A stretch of 64,000 bases of DNA from NCBI GenBank assembly GCA_965223675.1, contig OZ245013.1, forward strand, positions 1,364,001 through 1,428,000. Direction: 5' to 3'. Source of the DNA: JAGQKC01 sp965223675. Lineage in GTDB: Bacteria > Nitrospirota > Nitrospiria > Nitrospirales > UBA8639. This document shows, piece after piece, positions 17,702 through 26,700 of the stretch. Position 1 is the stretch's first letter. Every line of letters begins with the position of its first letter. The notes beneath the pieces are model-generated. The model made no database searches, was not told the origin of the DNA, and worked only from the letters and a program-made list of their open reading frames with translations. Both the position numbers and the translations under genes were made by a program.

Positions 17702-18268
17702 ATGACGAAACCACTCGTAAAATGGGGCATCCTCTTCATGGTCTTCATTCTTGGACAACATTTTTTATTGAAACAGTTCTCCTGGGATTTTTTTAAAGAC
17801 TTCGACCCCCAAAAAATGAATGCGGCCCTGTCGACTTTGGTTTCAGGAGACGAACCGACCTGGACAGCCATCGAAGAAGAACAAGTCGTACAGTTAGATT
17901 GGAGTGGAGTGTGGTCAACCCGGGTAGAACTCAACGACTTGTATGATGCCAAACTCATCATTGATAGCGGCGCGACGATGACCACCTTATCGAGTGAGTT
18001 AGCGTTTGACCTGGGCCTTACTCCTTCACCGCATTTGCCCAAACTTCCCATGACCACCGCCAATGGTCAAATAGAAGCTTGGGTCGCTAATGTTGAATCA
18101 ATTCGGGTGGGAGATGCTGAACGAACCAATGTCCCCGTCGCTGTCATTGATTTTGGGAATCAGTCGGAAAAAGGCATTGACGGGCTGCTTGGACTGAATT
18201 TTCTTGACGGTTTCAATTGGCGGCTCGACCAATCAAATGGAAGATTGATTCTACGAGATAAATCCTAA
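17702..18268 (+). CDS. Retropepsin-like aspartic protease, membrane anchored
   Basis: 188 residues. One N-terminal membrane helix (about residues 8-24) is followed by a single-domain clan AA aspartyl protease. The catalytic motif is IDSGATMTTLS (Asp-Ser-Gly, about residues 91-101), and a flap and the second hydrophobic-hydrophobic-Gly segment (GLLGLNFLDGF) follow. Such proteins act as homodimers in the periplasm (TIGR02281-type family). Substrates are unknown. It stands alone, divergent from the tad cluster. Confidence 0.82.
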   Translation: MTKPLVKWGILFMVFILGQHFLLKQFSWDFFKDFDPQKMNAALSTLVSGDEPTWTAIEEEQVVQLDWSGVWSTRVELNDLYDAKLIIDSGATMTTLSSELAFDLGLTPSPHLPKLPMTTANGQIEAWVANVESIRVGDAERTNVPVAVIDFGNQSEKGIDGLLGLNFLDGFNWRLDQSNGRLILRDKS

Positions 18269-18459
18269 ACGCTGTTGTTGCCTATCAATTCCAAACTTTC
18301 CTTCCTTCATTCTTCTGTGAATCTCACAATCTGACTCGTTTATTCACCTCAAGCCCTATCTATTCTTGACAATTCCAGAAGGCTCTATGGTAATACTACT
18401 AATCCACACGCAGACAATAGCGAAATCAGCTTATTCATCACGAGCCATGATTAGGGACT

Positions 18460-18903
18460 ATGAAATTTTTTATCTATGCCGATAATCTCAACCCCACTCA
18501 GCTTAAGCGTCGTGCCCCTGAGCACAAGTTTCTCTATAACGCCTATCTGCAAGACCATTCCATTCAGTTTTGCCGATGGTCTTCTCAATGGCGCTGCGGG
18601 TTGGCCTCTATCGCTCCATCCCAAGGCGAGCGGGTTTGGGGCGTGGTTCTAGACATCACAGAAGAAGACCTGAAAGAACTAGATAAATTTGAAGACGATC
18701 TTCCTGAAGGGGCTTTTCGACATTTAGAAGTGAATGTCGTCAAAGAAGATGATCAAAAAGAATTAGTGTTGACCCATTCAGCCCATGCTATCGGAAAGTT
18801 TAAAGCCAAAGATCATTATTTAGATTGGATTCTCACAGGCGTTCGACATTGGAAACTCCCAGACGAATGCATAGAAATGTGGCAAATGTTCCGCCCTCGC
18901 TAG
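18460..18903 (+). CDS. Gamma-glutamylcyclotransferase-like protein
   Basis: 147 residues with the GGCT fold pattern: an N-terminal strand FFIYADN where the family usually has YGSN, a central WGVVLDITEEDLKELDKFED, with Glu of the LDKFED motif as the likely catalytic acid, and a C-terminal helix. GGCT enzymes release 5-oxoproline from gamma-glutamyl peptides. The altered substrate loop (ADN for GSN) means the substrate may differ. A TTGACA at 18366 with a TAATAC-like -10 could be its promoter. Confidence 0.65.
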   Translation: MKFFIYADNLNPTQLKRRAPEHKFLYNAYLQDHSIQFCRWSSQWRCGLASIAPSQGERVWGVVLDITEEDLKELDKFEDDLPEGAFRHLEVNVVKEDDQKELVLTHSAHAIGKFKAKDHYLDWILTGVRHWKLPDECIEMWQMFRPR

Positions 18904-19006
18904 ATGTCGGAAACTTAGCTTTTCCTCTAGTACTCAATAGAGAATTTCACACGTCCATTCATACGTCGCCATCCATCTGACGACATACACAAAGGAGGAT
19001 ACCTTC

Positions 19007-19333
19007 ATGCCAAAACCTAAATATCATATTCTGGTGTGTACCAACTCACGCCCCCCGGGCCATCCCAAACCATCTTGCGGAGCTCAAGGGTCACAGAACC
19101 TGCTCATGGCTTTAAATATGGGTTTGATCGAACGAGGGATTCAGCCTAGTGAAGTACTCGTCACAGGATCCACTTGCCTTGGACCATGCGAGCAAGGTCC
19201 AACAGTCGTGGTGTATCCAGACGGAACGTGGTATTCCCAGGTTAAGGAAGATGATGTCGCAAAAATTCTTGATCAGCACATCAAGGGGGGCCAACCAGTT
19301 GCTGACCTCAAACCCGACACCGTTTGGAGTTGA
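19007..19333 (+). CDS. Thioredoxin-like [2Fe-2S] ferredoxin
   Basis: 108 residues. Four Cys are placed as in the thioredoxin-fold ferredoxins (Aquifex Fd type, NuoE-like): CTNSRPPGHPKPSC in the N-terminal loop, then CLGPC in the second loop. It is a small soluble electron carrier. A strong AAAGGAGG precedes the ATG. MoaB follows 21 bases later, so the ferredoxin may serve molybdenum cofactor biosynthesis or a molybdoenzyme, but that rests on position only. Confidence 0.85.
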   Translation: MPKPKYHILVCTNSRPPGHPKPSCGAQGSQNLLMALNMGLIERGIQPSEVLVTGSTCLGPCEQGPTVVVYPDGTWYSQVKEDDVAKILDQHIKGGQPVADLKPDTVWS

Positions 19334-19354
19334 TGAGTTTTTCAACTTTTGAAT

Positions 19355-19912
19355 ATGTCAGAACACCACCACACACATGACTCAGGAACTCATTCTTCTC
19401 ATCCACAACCTTCCCACATAGAGCACAAAGATAAAGGGCCTCAGGAAATTGGGTGTATGGTCATTACCTGTAGCGATACCCGTACGCCGGAAACCGACAC
19501 CAGCGGCCAACTGATTCAACAGCTTTTAAATCAACGCCATCATCAGGTGGCTGCATACGAAATCATCAAGGACGAACCAGCAGAAGTCCAACGGCTTATC
19601 AAAGAAGCTGCTGCTCATGATTCAGTAGAAATCGTCATTATCAATGGAGGAACTGGCATCTCACGACGAGATGCCACGTATGAAGCTATTGATGAACTGT
19701 TAGAAAAACGACTCGATGGGTTCGGTGAAATATTTCGCTATTTGAGTTATAAAGAAATCGGCTCTCCAGCCATACTTAGCCGTGCGGTAGCCGGACTCTA
19801 CAAAGGAAAAGTTGTTTTTTCTATCCCAGGGTCAAAAGGGGCCGTGCAGCTTGCGATGGAAGAACTCATCCTCCCAGAGATAGGCCATATCGTCGGCGAA
19901 ATGCGGAAATAG
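19355..19912 (+). CDS. moaB: Molybdenum cofactor biosynthesis protein B (MoaB/Mog family)
   Basis: 185 residues. The first 30 are a His/Ser-rich tail, the rest a MogA/MoaB domain that adenylates molybdopterin. Visible motifs are ITCSDTRTPETDTSG, NGGTGISRRD and the IPGSKGAVQLAMEE phosphate/pterin-binding loop. The ATG at 19355 is preferred over a TTG two codons upstream. The His-rich tail could bind metal; it is not part of the core family. It is cotranscribed with the ferredoxin gene. Confidence 0.88.
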   Translation: MSEHHHTHDSGTHSSHPQPSHIEHKDKGPQEIGCMVITCSDTRTPETDTSGQLIQQLLNQRHHQVAAYEIIKDEPAEVQRLIKEAAAHDSVEIVIINGGTGISRRDATYEAIDELLEKRLDGFGEIFRYLSYKEIGSPAILSRAVAGLYKGKVVFSIPGSKGAVQLAMEELILPEIGHIVGEMRK

Positions 19913-20094
19913 ACCTTTGGACCAAGTTACTAGTAGATTAAATTCTCCCAATCAGATCTAGCCCTATCTTCTAACTTACATATGAGAAAATTTACTATTT
20001 CTCATCCATCGAGTGTTTACTCCTGGCATGGTTTCAATTACCCGCAACAGAAGATCCAGGATCTGTCTACTGATAGTTCTGTTAGAGATGGCGC

Positions 20095-20427
20095 TTACGT
20101 GATGACCAACAGAGCCTCGTTAGGATTGTTCAGAAATTCCTTGATAACAGATTCTTCACGCATAAACAGATCATGGATTTGTCCTGTAGAACAATTCCCA
20201 ATTCGTAATTGAACAACTTTGGGTGGATGCCCATGGAGGAGACTTCTGTGTAAGAAGTCAGCGTCTTTGGAGACGATAGCGAATTGTTGGTCGGAGGCCA
20301 GTTTCCAAATGGTCTCGTCATCTCCACCAGTCAAGCCAAAATCTTTGACATGCTTCGAACCTGGATATTGTTGATTGAGGCTGAGGGCGAGTTTATATGA
20401 AAGATTCTGGTCAAAGACCAGTTTCAT
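20095..20427 (-). CDS. DUF5615 PIN-like toxin-type protein
   Basis: 110 residues. The N-terminal KLVFDQNLSYKLALSLN, the central ETIWKLASDQQFAIVSKDADF and the C-terminal hydrophobic Ile-rich strand match the DUF5615 family, a PIN-fold group found with DUF433 antitoxins. Acidic residues Asp6 and the D-AD pair are the likely metal-binding positions of a ribonuclease. Its start overlaps the DUF433 stop by 4 bases. Toxicity is inferred from family pairing. Confidence 0.8.
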   Translation of the reverse strand: MKLVFDQNLSYKLALSLNQQYPGSKHVKDFGLTGGDDETIWKLASDQQFAIVSKDADFLHRSLLHGHPPKVVQLRIGNCSTGQIHDLFMREESVIKEFLNNPNEALLVIT

Positions 20428-20648
20428 GCGTTAGCCACAGAAAGTTTTTTCTCACGATCGGCAGCAAAGGCAAGACAAGCGTGGATATCCTCTTTTGTCA
20501 GCTCGGGAAAATCACTGATGATTTCATCCTCGGTCATTCCCGATGCCAGATACTCTAGAATATCAGAGACTGTAATGCGCAGCCCTCGTATACACGGTTT
20601 TCCGCTGCGCTTTCCTGGCTCAATGGTAATGATGTCTGTGTAGTTCAT
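20424..20648 (-). CDS. DUF433 antitoxin-like DNA-binding protein
   Basis: 74 residues. The sequence has the DUF433 signature: SGKPCIRGLRITVSDILEYLASG followed by the second helix-turn-helix segment SDFPELTKEDIHACLAFA. The family has an HTH-like fold and is the usual antitoxin partner of DUF5615. It is first in the two-gene operon with ATGA overlap. Confidence 0.88.
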   Translation of the reverse strand: MNYTDIITIEPGKRSGKPCIRGLRITVSDILEYLASGMTEDEIISDFPELTKEDIHACLAFAADREKKLSVANA

Positions 20649-21084
20649 AGTGATATAGTACCGTTCTAGCCAAGAAATGACAACTGGAATACCTTTATTA
20701 TCACAGCCAACTCGGGACTACAAACGATTTTCACAAAAGCTTCGTCTGAATTTCAATGAATGGTGCAAGCTTACACGATCCTATGAGAAAACTCCCCAAG
20801 TCTCACAAAAAATGAATGAGCACAGACATATACTTTCCAGTCTTTTTTGCAAAGCTATTGACTTCTTGTCCTAACCCTGAATGTTTCCTTCACATTTTTC
20901 CCTTCCGACCTCGGATACTCATACGGTTGAACATGTTTTAAGTAATTGTCAAGCAGGAACGAAAGTTATGAGAAAAGAGTCAGGTTCCTGCAATACCTAC
21001 GTTCCATATTTTTTGTACAAAGGTATCATTTCGAATTGTTTCATTTGGTATGTTTCCTAGTATGATCAACCCACAAAGAGTCCA
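20649..21084. other. Intergenic stretch with no supportable gene
   Basis: Contains the promoter region of the toxin-antitoxin-like pair at its left end. A 65-codon frame at 20677-20874 lacks a ribosome binding site and family likeness. Nothing else was recognised. Confidence 0.5.
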
Positions 21085-21474
21085 TCAAACTCCCAATGGT
21101 AGGAGATATGAGCAGCGCCAAGGATGATTACTTTCATCAGGGGAATCAGGTATAGGCCCCAACAGTCTTTGCAATCGCCATAATTCAGGACCAATCACAG
21201 ACCAATGAGACTTCTGTAGAGCCAGTTCTACATTCACAAAATTTGACTCTGCTGCTAGCTTTTGAAGGAGAAGGGCACTTAAATGGAGCTGAGGAGGGGT
21301 AATATCTGAATAAGACTACAAGAGGGGTCTGAGAGTCCCATCCGGCTGTTCCCATCTTGAATATACAATATACTGACTCAGCCTTAAGCCATTCTCTCCT
21401 AAAAGGTCAAGAAATCTTTCAATTCGGTCTTTGTCTGTTACTCCTCGAATTAAGGTCGAATTGGGGTCAGGCAT
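21085..21474 (-). pseudogene. Small gene interrupted by an in-frame TAG
   Basis: On the minus strand an ATG at 21474 opens a frame of 130 codons broken once, by TAG at 21318-21316 (codon 53). Both halves read like protein: first MPDPNSTLIRGVTDKDRIER..., then after the stop ITPPQLHLSALLLQKLAAES and KSHWSVIGPELWRLQRLLGP. The final stop is at 21087-21085. Frame continuity and amphipathic composition suggest a recently disrupted gene of about 129 residues. I do not recognise the family. A translated 52-residue protein, readthrough or a sequencing error are alternatives. Confidence 0.5.
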
Positions 21475-21703
21475 GAATATTGACTTTCTCATTATTGACG
21501 CCTGATGTGGACCTACCGATGCAATTCTCGTTATGAGCCTTTGGTTCTTTGCTCATAATTGTCATTCGAGACTCCGAATGTTCCACCTTTGGCAACAACT
21601 ATCGTAAAGTTACTGCCTTATTTGTCAAGAGAAAGTTTTACAATTTTTAAGCGAAACAGGAGAAAGGGAGAAGGGAGGTGGTATTACCATTAGACAGGTT
21701 CGT

Positions 21704-22636
21704 TCAATACATGATCTTTCCTTCCGCCACCATCACGACCTGACCGCCGACTTTCACTGACTGAATCATGTCATCATCTGAAAAGACCTGGATGATGATA
21801 CGTGAGGGGCGATCGATTTCATAGCCTTGTTCTGCCACGATTTCTGTCGTTGGTCCTACCTCAACCACGCCGTTTTTAACAAGATACGCCCCCAGTGCTC
21901 CGCTGGCACTGCCTGTTGCTGGATCTTCATCAATCCCGATTGGGGGGGCGAACATTCTGGTATGCACAGTCGAAAAGTCTTCAACGGTCATCGTGCTATA
22001 GGCCATGAGACCATTGGCTCCTAAGCGCCCACAAATTTCGGCAATGGCGTCATGATTGGGGGAAATAGACTTCACAGCGGTGAGCGTGCGAATCGGAACA
22101 ATGATAACCGGCAGGCCCGTCGATACCACTTCAACCGGAAAGGGAGCATTAGCAATAGCAGTCCTATTGAGTCCTAATGCTTTAGCGATATCGAATAAAT
22201 CTTCCACATTCTCAACAAGGTCGATAAACTGTGGAGCAGGCTGCGACATCACGACCCGATCAATCACCCCCTTTAACACATACAGTTCAGCCGGAAATAC
22301 CCCAATATTGCACTCGTATTGTATCCGCGTGATTGGTTCTTGAATTGGAAAATGTTTTAACGTACCCAACACATGGCATGTTCCTAAAACAGGATGGCCG
22401 GCGAATGGGATTTCATGGGTTGGCGTGAAGATGCGTAGCTTGATTATCGCGTCAGACTGGCTTGGAGGTTGAACGAATACCGTTTCAGAGAGATTCATCT
22501 CCCTGGCAATTTGTTGAAATTCTCCATTCGATAAATCCGGCGCATGCGGGAACACCGCAACCGGGTTGCCGCCAAAGGCAACATCTGTAAAGACATCGGC
22601 TTGATAAAAAGGAAGGTTGCGGGTAGTCAAGTCCAT
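21704..22636 (-). CDS. PhzF-family isomerase/epimerase
   Basis: 310 residues, the normal length for the PhzF/DapF-like double hot-dog fold. Family landmarks are AFGGNPVAVF, MNLSETVFV with the conserved Glu, and PFAGHPVLGT in the first lobe, and EDPATGSASGALGAYL in the second. PhzF isomerises trans-2,3-dihydro-3-hydroxyanthranilate, but most members have unknown substrates and no phenazine genes are here. It sits upstream of the radical SAM cluster on the same strand with a 375-base gap, so a link is possible but unproven. Confidence 0.9.
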   Translation of the reverse strand: MDLTTRNLPFYQADVFTDVAFGGNPVAVFPHAPDLSNGEFQQIAREMNLSETVFVQPPSQSDAIIKLRIFTPTHEIPFAGHPVLGTCHVLGTLKHFPIQEPITRIQYECNIGVFPAELYVLKGVIDRVVMSQPAPQFIDLVENVEDLFDIAKALGLNRTAIANAPFPVEVVSTGLPVIIVPIRTLTAVKSISPNHDAIAEICGRLGANGLMAYSTMTVEDFSTVHTRMFAPPIGIDEDPATGSASGALGAYLVKNGVVEVGPTTEIVAEQGYEIDRPSRIIIQVFSDDDMIQSVKVGGQVVMVAEGKIMY

Positions 22637-23011
22637 CTTGGACCGAGAGGTTTATGAGAACAACTCCTCTACACGCGCACTATAGGGAATAGAGACTCGT
22701 CATTGACACTACTCATACGCGATTCAATTACAAGGCACGCATACCCATATGTCAGTCATTCTCTTGCAAGGACTGTTGGCAATCAAGAGCTAGAACATCG
22801 GACCATATCAACCAAAAAATCGTATCGGGTATGAGTTTTTTCGCTGGAACCTGTTTGCTTAGGCACCTGTAAAGCCCATGCTGGAAAGGCACCTCATCAA
22901 CTTAATGAGAATGACCAATCATTTATTTAAAGCCTCATCAACGATCGTGCCTAAGCCATCCGAGTCAAGGAACAGTCCTCTAATAGGTTGGCGCATGAGT
23001 ATCATACAGAA
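22637..23011. other. Intergenic stretch between PhzF and radical SAM genes
   Basis: No gene seen. Short direct repeats (AGGCACCT twice, CCTCATCAAC twice, about 22860-22960) are present without recognisable meaning. It should contain the PhzF promoter. Confidence 0.4.
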
Positions 23012-24250
23012 TTAGGCAGAGAGGGGCAAAGCCTCATAAGACTGGGCCATCGGATTTTTGACATAATCTTCTACAAAGTTTTTCAAGGACCCATTGCGAT
23101 ACAGACGCGCATTGGCAAATTTGGTGTCAATCCTATGTAGCACTTTCACCTTCACGTTCGTTTTTTTCGTGAATTCTTCCAATGTCACACCGGTGATATC
23201 CATATTCTGACCACGACCCGATTCCATCACCGACTTGGGGATGTGAATCATCTTTTCGTTGGTGAGTCGCTTGGCTATATCCTCAAAGGTTAGGAGGACC
23301 GTGCAGTCAGAATCACCGCCAAGCATCGCGTTCGGCACGTACAGATATCGCGCGCGTTTTTTTCGAAATGTATTCAGGATTTTGTAGACGCTCCCGGCCA
23401 TTACCACGCTATCTTTCTTTTCCAATTCGAGCGCATCAAAAAGACTGACAATTCGTTTGCGATTGAGAAACGCCGTCACGTACGCTTCGGTATGAATCGT
23501 GGTGAGGTTGGGAAGCCCGGCGTCATAGATACGCTCGGCTTCAACGCCTAAATATTGCCTTCCCTTTCGCATGAGATCTGCTGTCGAATCTTTAAGCCCG
23601 CGAACCGGAGTGAGACACCCCATCCACAAGACACATTGCTGATTTACTTTGGAAATCATTGCTGCATCTTTGGACATCGTATGTTCATCGAAAGCATAGA
23701 AATTGGCAGATGAGACGGCTGGGCCATCCAAGACCTTCATTAGATGTTTCAGCGAAGGGGCATGCGGCATCAGTTGCTGTCGATATTCACTCAAGGTAAT
23801 CACGGACAATTCAAAGTTGATTCGACCAGGATATTGTTCAGCCAACTGATGAATCTTGGGCACATGCACAAATCCGACTGTAAAAAATTGAATGCTTTTA
23901 TCCGTGTATTTCAAAAAATCTTCGACCCATTCCATCGCCTTGGGGTGTAAGAAGAGATCAGTCCATTCCATGTATTCGTTCCCACCAAGACACCAAAATT
24001 GCATCGGATTGGTTGGCTTGCTGTTGACATAGTTAAGAATAAACTCCCAATCATCTTGCGTGGTCTTCGGAGGATCCAATGTTTCCCGATACGAATGATC
24101 GATTTCATAGCAGAACTCGCACTTTACCGGACAATTCTTCCCAAGACTTATGGGAATTTTTCCTGCATCCATTTCTCTTCTTAGAACCTCTCGATAGTCC
24201 TTGCCTTCAAGCACCTTGGTCTGCTCTAACACTGGTAGGATACGACTCAC
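23012..24250 (-). CDS. Radical SAM protein with DUF512-like C-terminal segment
   Basis: 412 residues. The [4Fe-4S] site is CPVKCEFCY (C-x3-C-x2-C, about residues 40-47), followed by a partial TIM barrel with the SAM-binding FWCLGG segment. The C-terminal third contains VPNAMLGGDSDCTVLLTFEDI, resembling the N-FFG-x-TVAGLLTG-DI pattern of DUF512 radical SAM proteins. The first codon is GTG with only a weak ribosome site. The product is unknown; no substrate-binding motif is diagnostic. It is adjacent to the J-domain-like gene and two B12-type radical SAM genes and probably acts with them. Confidence 0.8.
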   Translation of the reverse strand: MSRILPVLEQTKVLEGKDYREVLRREMDAGKIPISLGKNCPVKCEFCYEIDHSYRETLDPPKTTQDDWEFILNYVNSKPTNPMQFWCLGGNEYMEWTDLFLHPKAMEWVEDFLKYTDKSIQFFTVGFVHVPKIHQLAEQYPGRINFELSVITLSEYRQQLMPHAPSLKHLMKVLDGPAVSSANFYAFDEHTMSKDAAMISKVNQQCVLWMGCLTPVRGLKDSTADLMRKGRQYLGVEAERIYDAGLPNLTTIHTEAYVTAFLNRKRIVSLFDALELEKKDSVVMAGSVYKILNTFRKKRARYLYVPNAMLGGDSDCTVLLTFEDIAKRLTNEKMIHIPKSVMESGRGQNMDITGVTLEEFTKKTNVKVKVLHRIDTKFANARLYRNGSLKNFVEDYVKNPMAQSYEALPLSA

Positions 24251-24347
24251 CTTGGACCCCGTGCTAATCTGCTTTCAATGGGAAAACAAACATGGTACAA
24301 CCACTGGCACAGATAGTTTTTGTTGATTAACATTTTCAGAAATACCC

Positions 24348-24599
24348 ATGCCAGACATTGATCCCCAAGATGCGTTCTCTCTATTCGAACTGCCAGAGGG
24401 CTATACCTTGGAAGATCTGCAGGCTCGCTACCAAAAGCTCTTACACACCTGGCACCCTGCGCGTTATGCCAGTTTAACCAATAACCCCAAAAAGTATATG
24501 GAAATGTACAAAAAAGGTGAAGCCAAAACCAAGGACATTCATTCCGCCTATCAGGTTCTTATCGATCGTCTTGAGAATACAAAAGAACCCTCTGCATAG
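24348..24599 (+). CDS. HscB/DnaJ-like J-domain protein with altered HPD motif
   Basis: 83 residues made almost wholly of one J-domain: LFELPEGYTLEDLQARYQKL (helices I-II) and a terminal helix ending in AYQVL. The spacing is closest to HscB, the Fe-S co-chaperone. The invariant HPD loop is HPA here (TWHPARY), which normally abolishes Hsp70 stimulation. It lies divergent from one radical SAM gene and convergent with another, so it may assist their Fe-S cluster assembly by binding rather than by activating an Hsp70. It lacks the HscB C-terminal domain. Confidence 0.65.
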   Translation: MPDIDPQDAFSLFELPEGYTLEDLQARYQKLLHTWHPARYASLTNNPKKYMEMYKKGEAKTKDIHSAYQVLIDRLENTKEPSA

Positions 24600-24616
24600 A
24601 AATACCAGACTCCGCG

Positions 24617-26584
24617 TTAAGGTGTCGCATGACTGACCACCCGACTCATCCCCGTTTCCCCATCTTTTTCAGATGACTCAGCATTGGCCATGGGCCAGGT
24701 GATGAGGCCCTGTACTCCATCAGTTCGCGGGAGCTCTTGTCCGGCTTTGGTTGCGTAGATTTGAGGAAGCGAGTTAGTGCCATACTTGGAAATATACAAA
24801 AACACATGCTCGCGAGCATTGACTCGAACAGCCCAGGGATCGAAATCGTTCTGATAGAATTCTTCACAGAGTTTCATGGCTTCTAAGCAGCTAATCCCAG
24901 TCTGCTCATTCAACGTATAGTAATAGTCCAAAGGGATGTCGTATTCGTCCTGTTTGTGTATGGTAATCCCAAATTTTTCTGGACTCCGAACCATGGGCGT
25001 ATGGCGATAGGCCACAAAATAAAAGAGTTCCGTCGAATGAATGTATCGTTTGTTGTCGATCAAAAATTGGCGGGTGTCTTCAGCTTCTTCACGCGTCTCA
25101 CCAGGGAAACCGTAGAATGCCATCACATGATTCCAAATTCCGGCCTTAGCCGCCTCCCGAAGATTATTCTCGATGACGCTCTTTCTGGCATGTTTGTCCA
25201 TGAGCTCGAGAACCCGCTCGTTAGCGGACTCCATCCCGTAATACAGCGTACAGCACCCTGCTTTCACGGCCTGTTTCCAAATTTCTGGATCTTGTAACGT
25301 TTCTTCAAACCGAATTAAGGTCGTCCACTTGATCCCCACGTCCTGCTCGTCTAGCAAGTATATGATTTTTTTAAACAATGCCGGTGGATAGGACTCATCG
25401 GCGAACAAAAAATGTTCCGCTTGATATTTTTCTTTTAATGCCGCAACCTCACGAATCACATCTGCGGCAGGCTTCCCTCTGTACTGATCAAAATATCCCT
25501 GCCCATGATCGCAAAACGTGCAGCGCCCCCAATAACAACCACGAGTGGCCAGATAGGGAAGAATCCGGACCGGAACAAAGTACGAATCGAGTGGAAGTCC
25601 GTCAAAATCCGGAAGAGGCAGAGTGGTGGTTTTTTCCGTGTAGATTTCCTCGTTAACCTTTACGGCCCCCTCATCCCGATACATTAAATTCGGAACCTGG
25701 CTCCACGTTCGCTCGCCGGCTAACGCCTCCAATAACCAAAGTAACGCATGTTCGCCTTCGTACATGATGGCGGAATCAAATAGAGTCGTAAAAAACTCTT
25801 CTTTTTTGGGAATCTCTTCCTGTAGGCGAGTAATCACATTCCCGCCGACCGTCACATGAATATGGGGAAATGCGGCTTTGATCATTTTACAGAACGTGAG
25901 GCCTGCCATGAGCTGCATTTGAGTGCCGATGGAAATCCCGACTACATCTGGACGTTCTTTACTGACAGATGGGAGGACTAACTGCTGACAGACATCTCGG
26001 TATACGTTGACTTGCTCATCGTCCAAACAGGCAAATACTTCTTTGGATACACCCGATCGGTATCCAAGATTGCTTTCCATCGGATAAAACACGAGAGAGG
26101 CAGGATAGTAGGCAGCAGAAATGTAATGCATGACTTCACGAAATACATTAAGCGCTTGCTCTAATTTCTCCGCTTGATAAAACTCCTCACCACGTGTCAC
26201 CGTCTTTGCCCATTCCGCGCGATCAGCCAAATCCATGACGTCGACTTCAGCTTGGGCAAGAAGGCAGTCAAGTTGGGCACGTTCCTGTTCCGAAAGCAAA
26301 CCTCCCGATCGCTCTTTCTCCTCAAGTGTCTTTCGCTGTTGATCCATTCGGATCTTGACCCAAATCAAAAAGGTATCACTAAAAAACCAATCATACATTT
26401 CGATATTGACATCTTTTTGTATGACCTCATGGCCATTCTCGCGAAGGACCGCAGTCAGGCTCGGCAAGGCTAAATAGGGCGCCGTTGGAACCCATTCCGG
26501 CGGGAACAATAACATGATCTTAAATTTTTTTCGGGATTCCTTAGTCAGGGTAGGCGTATCGACTTGGATTAAACCTGATGACAT
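24617..26584 (-). CDS. B12-binding radical SAM protein (copy A)
   Basis: 655 residues. The N-terminal cobalamin-binding fold begins LLFPPEWVPTAPYLALPSL, is split by a helical insert of about 120 residues (about 75-195), and resumes at DVVGISIGTQMQL with the VTVGGN motif. The radical SAM domain carries TRGCYWGRCTFCDHG, a C-x4-C-x2-C spacing rather than C-x3-C-x2-C. The C-terminal region (about 520-650) contains the YRHTPMVRSPEKFGI segment shared with copy B. No DxHxxG is seen, as is usual for this class. Such enzymes do methylations or rearrangements of unactivated carbons. Substrate unknown. Confidence 0.87.
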   Translation of the reverse strand: MSSGLIQVDTPTLTKESRKKFKIMLLFPPEWVPTAPYLALPSLTAVLRENGHEVIQKDVNIEMYDWFFSDTFLIWVKIRMDQQRKTLEEKERSGGLLSEQERAQLDCLLAQAEVDVMDLADRAEWAKTVTRGEEFYQAEKLEQALNVFREVMHYISAAYYPASLVFYPMESNLGYRSGVSKEVFACLDDEQVNVYRDVCQQLVLPSVSKERPDVVGISIGTQMQLMAGLTFCKMIKAAFPHIHVTVGGNVITRLQEEIPKKEEFFTTLFDSAIMYEGEHALLWLLEALAGERTWSQVPNLMYRDEGAVKVNEEIYTEKTTTLPLPDFDGLPLDSYFVPVRILPYLATRGCYWGRCTFCDHGQGYFDQYRGKPAADVIREVAALKEKYQAEHFLFADESYPPALFKKIIYLLDEQDVGIKWTTLIRFEETLQDPEIWKQAVKAGCCTLYYGMESANERVLELMDKHARKSVIENNLREAAKAGIWNHVMAFYGFPGETREEAEDTRQFLIDNKRYIHSTELFYFVAYRHTPMVRSPEKFGITIHKQDEYDIPLDYYYTLNEQTGISCLEAMKLCEEFYQNDFDPWAVRVNAREHVFLYISKYGTNSLPQIYATKAGQELPRTDGVQGLITWPMANAESSEKDGETGMSRVVSHATP

Positions 26585-26700
26585 GGTGTACGACCTAAGA
26601 TGATTAGAGGCAACTCAATGAAATTCCATTGCTTGATGAGAGTAAATAAGTGAACATGTCATACTTATTTCGACCAGAACTTAATGAGACTCACCATAAC

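Noticed and set aside
20677..20874. 65-codon frame beside the toxin-antitoxin-like pair
   Set aside because: No ribosome binding site or family signature.
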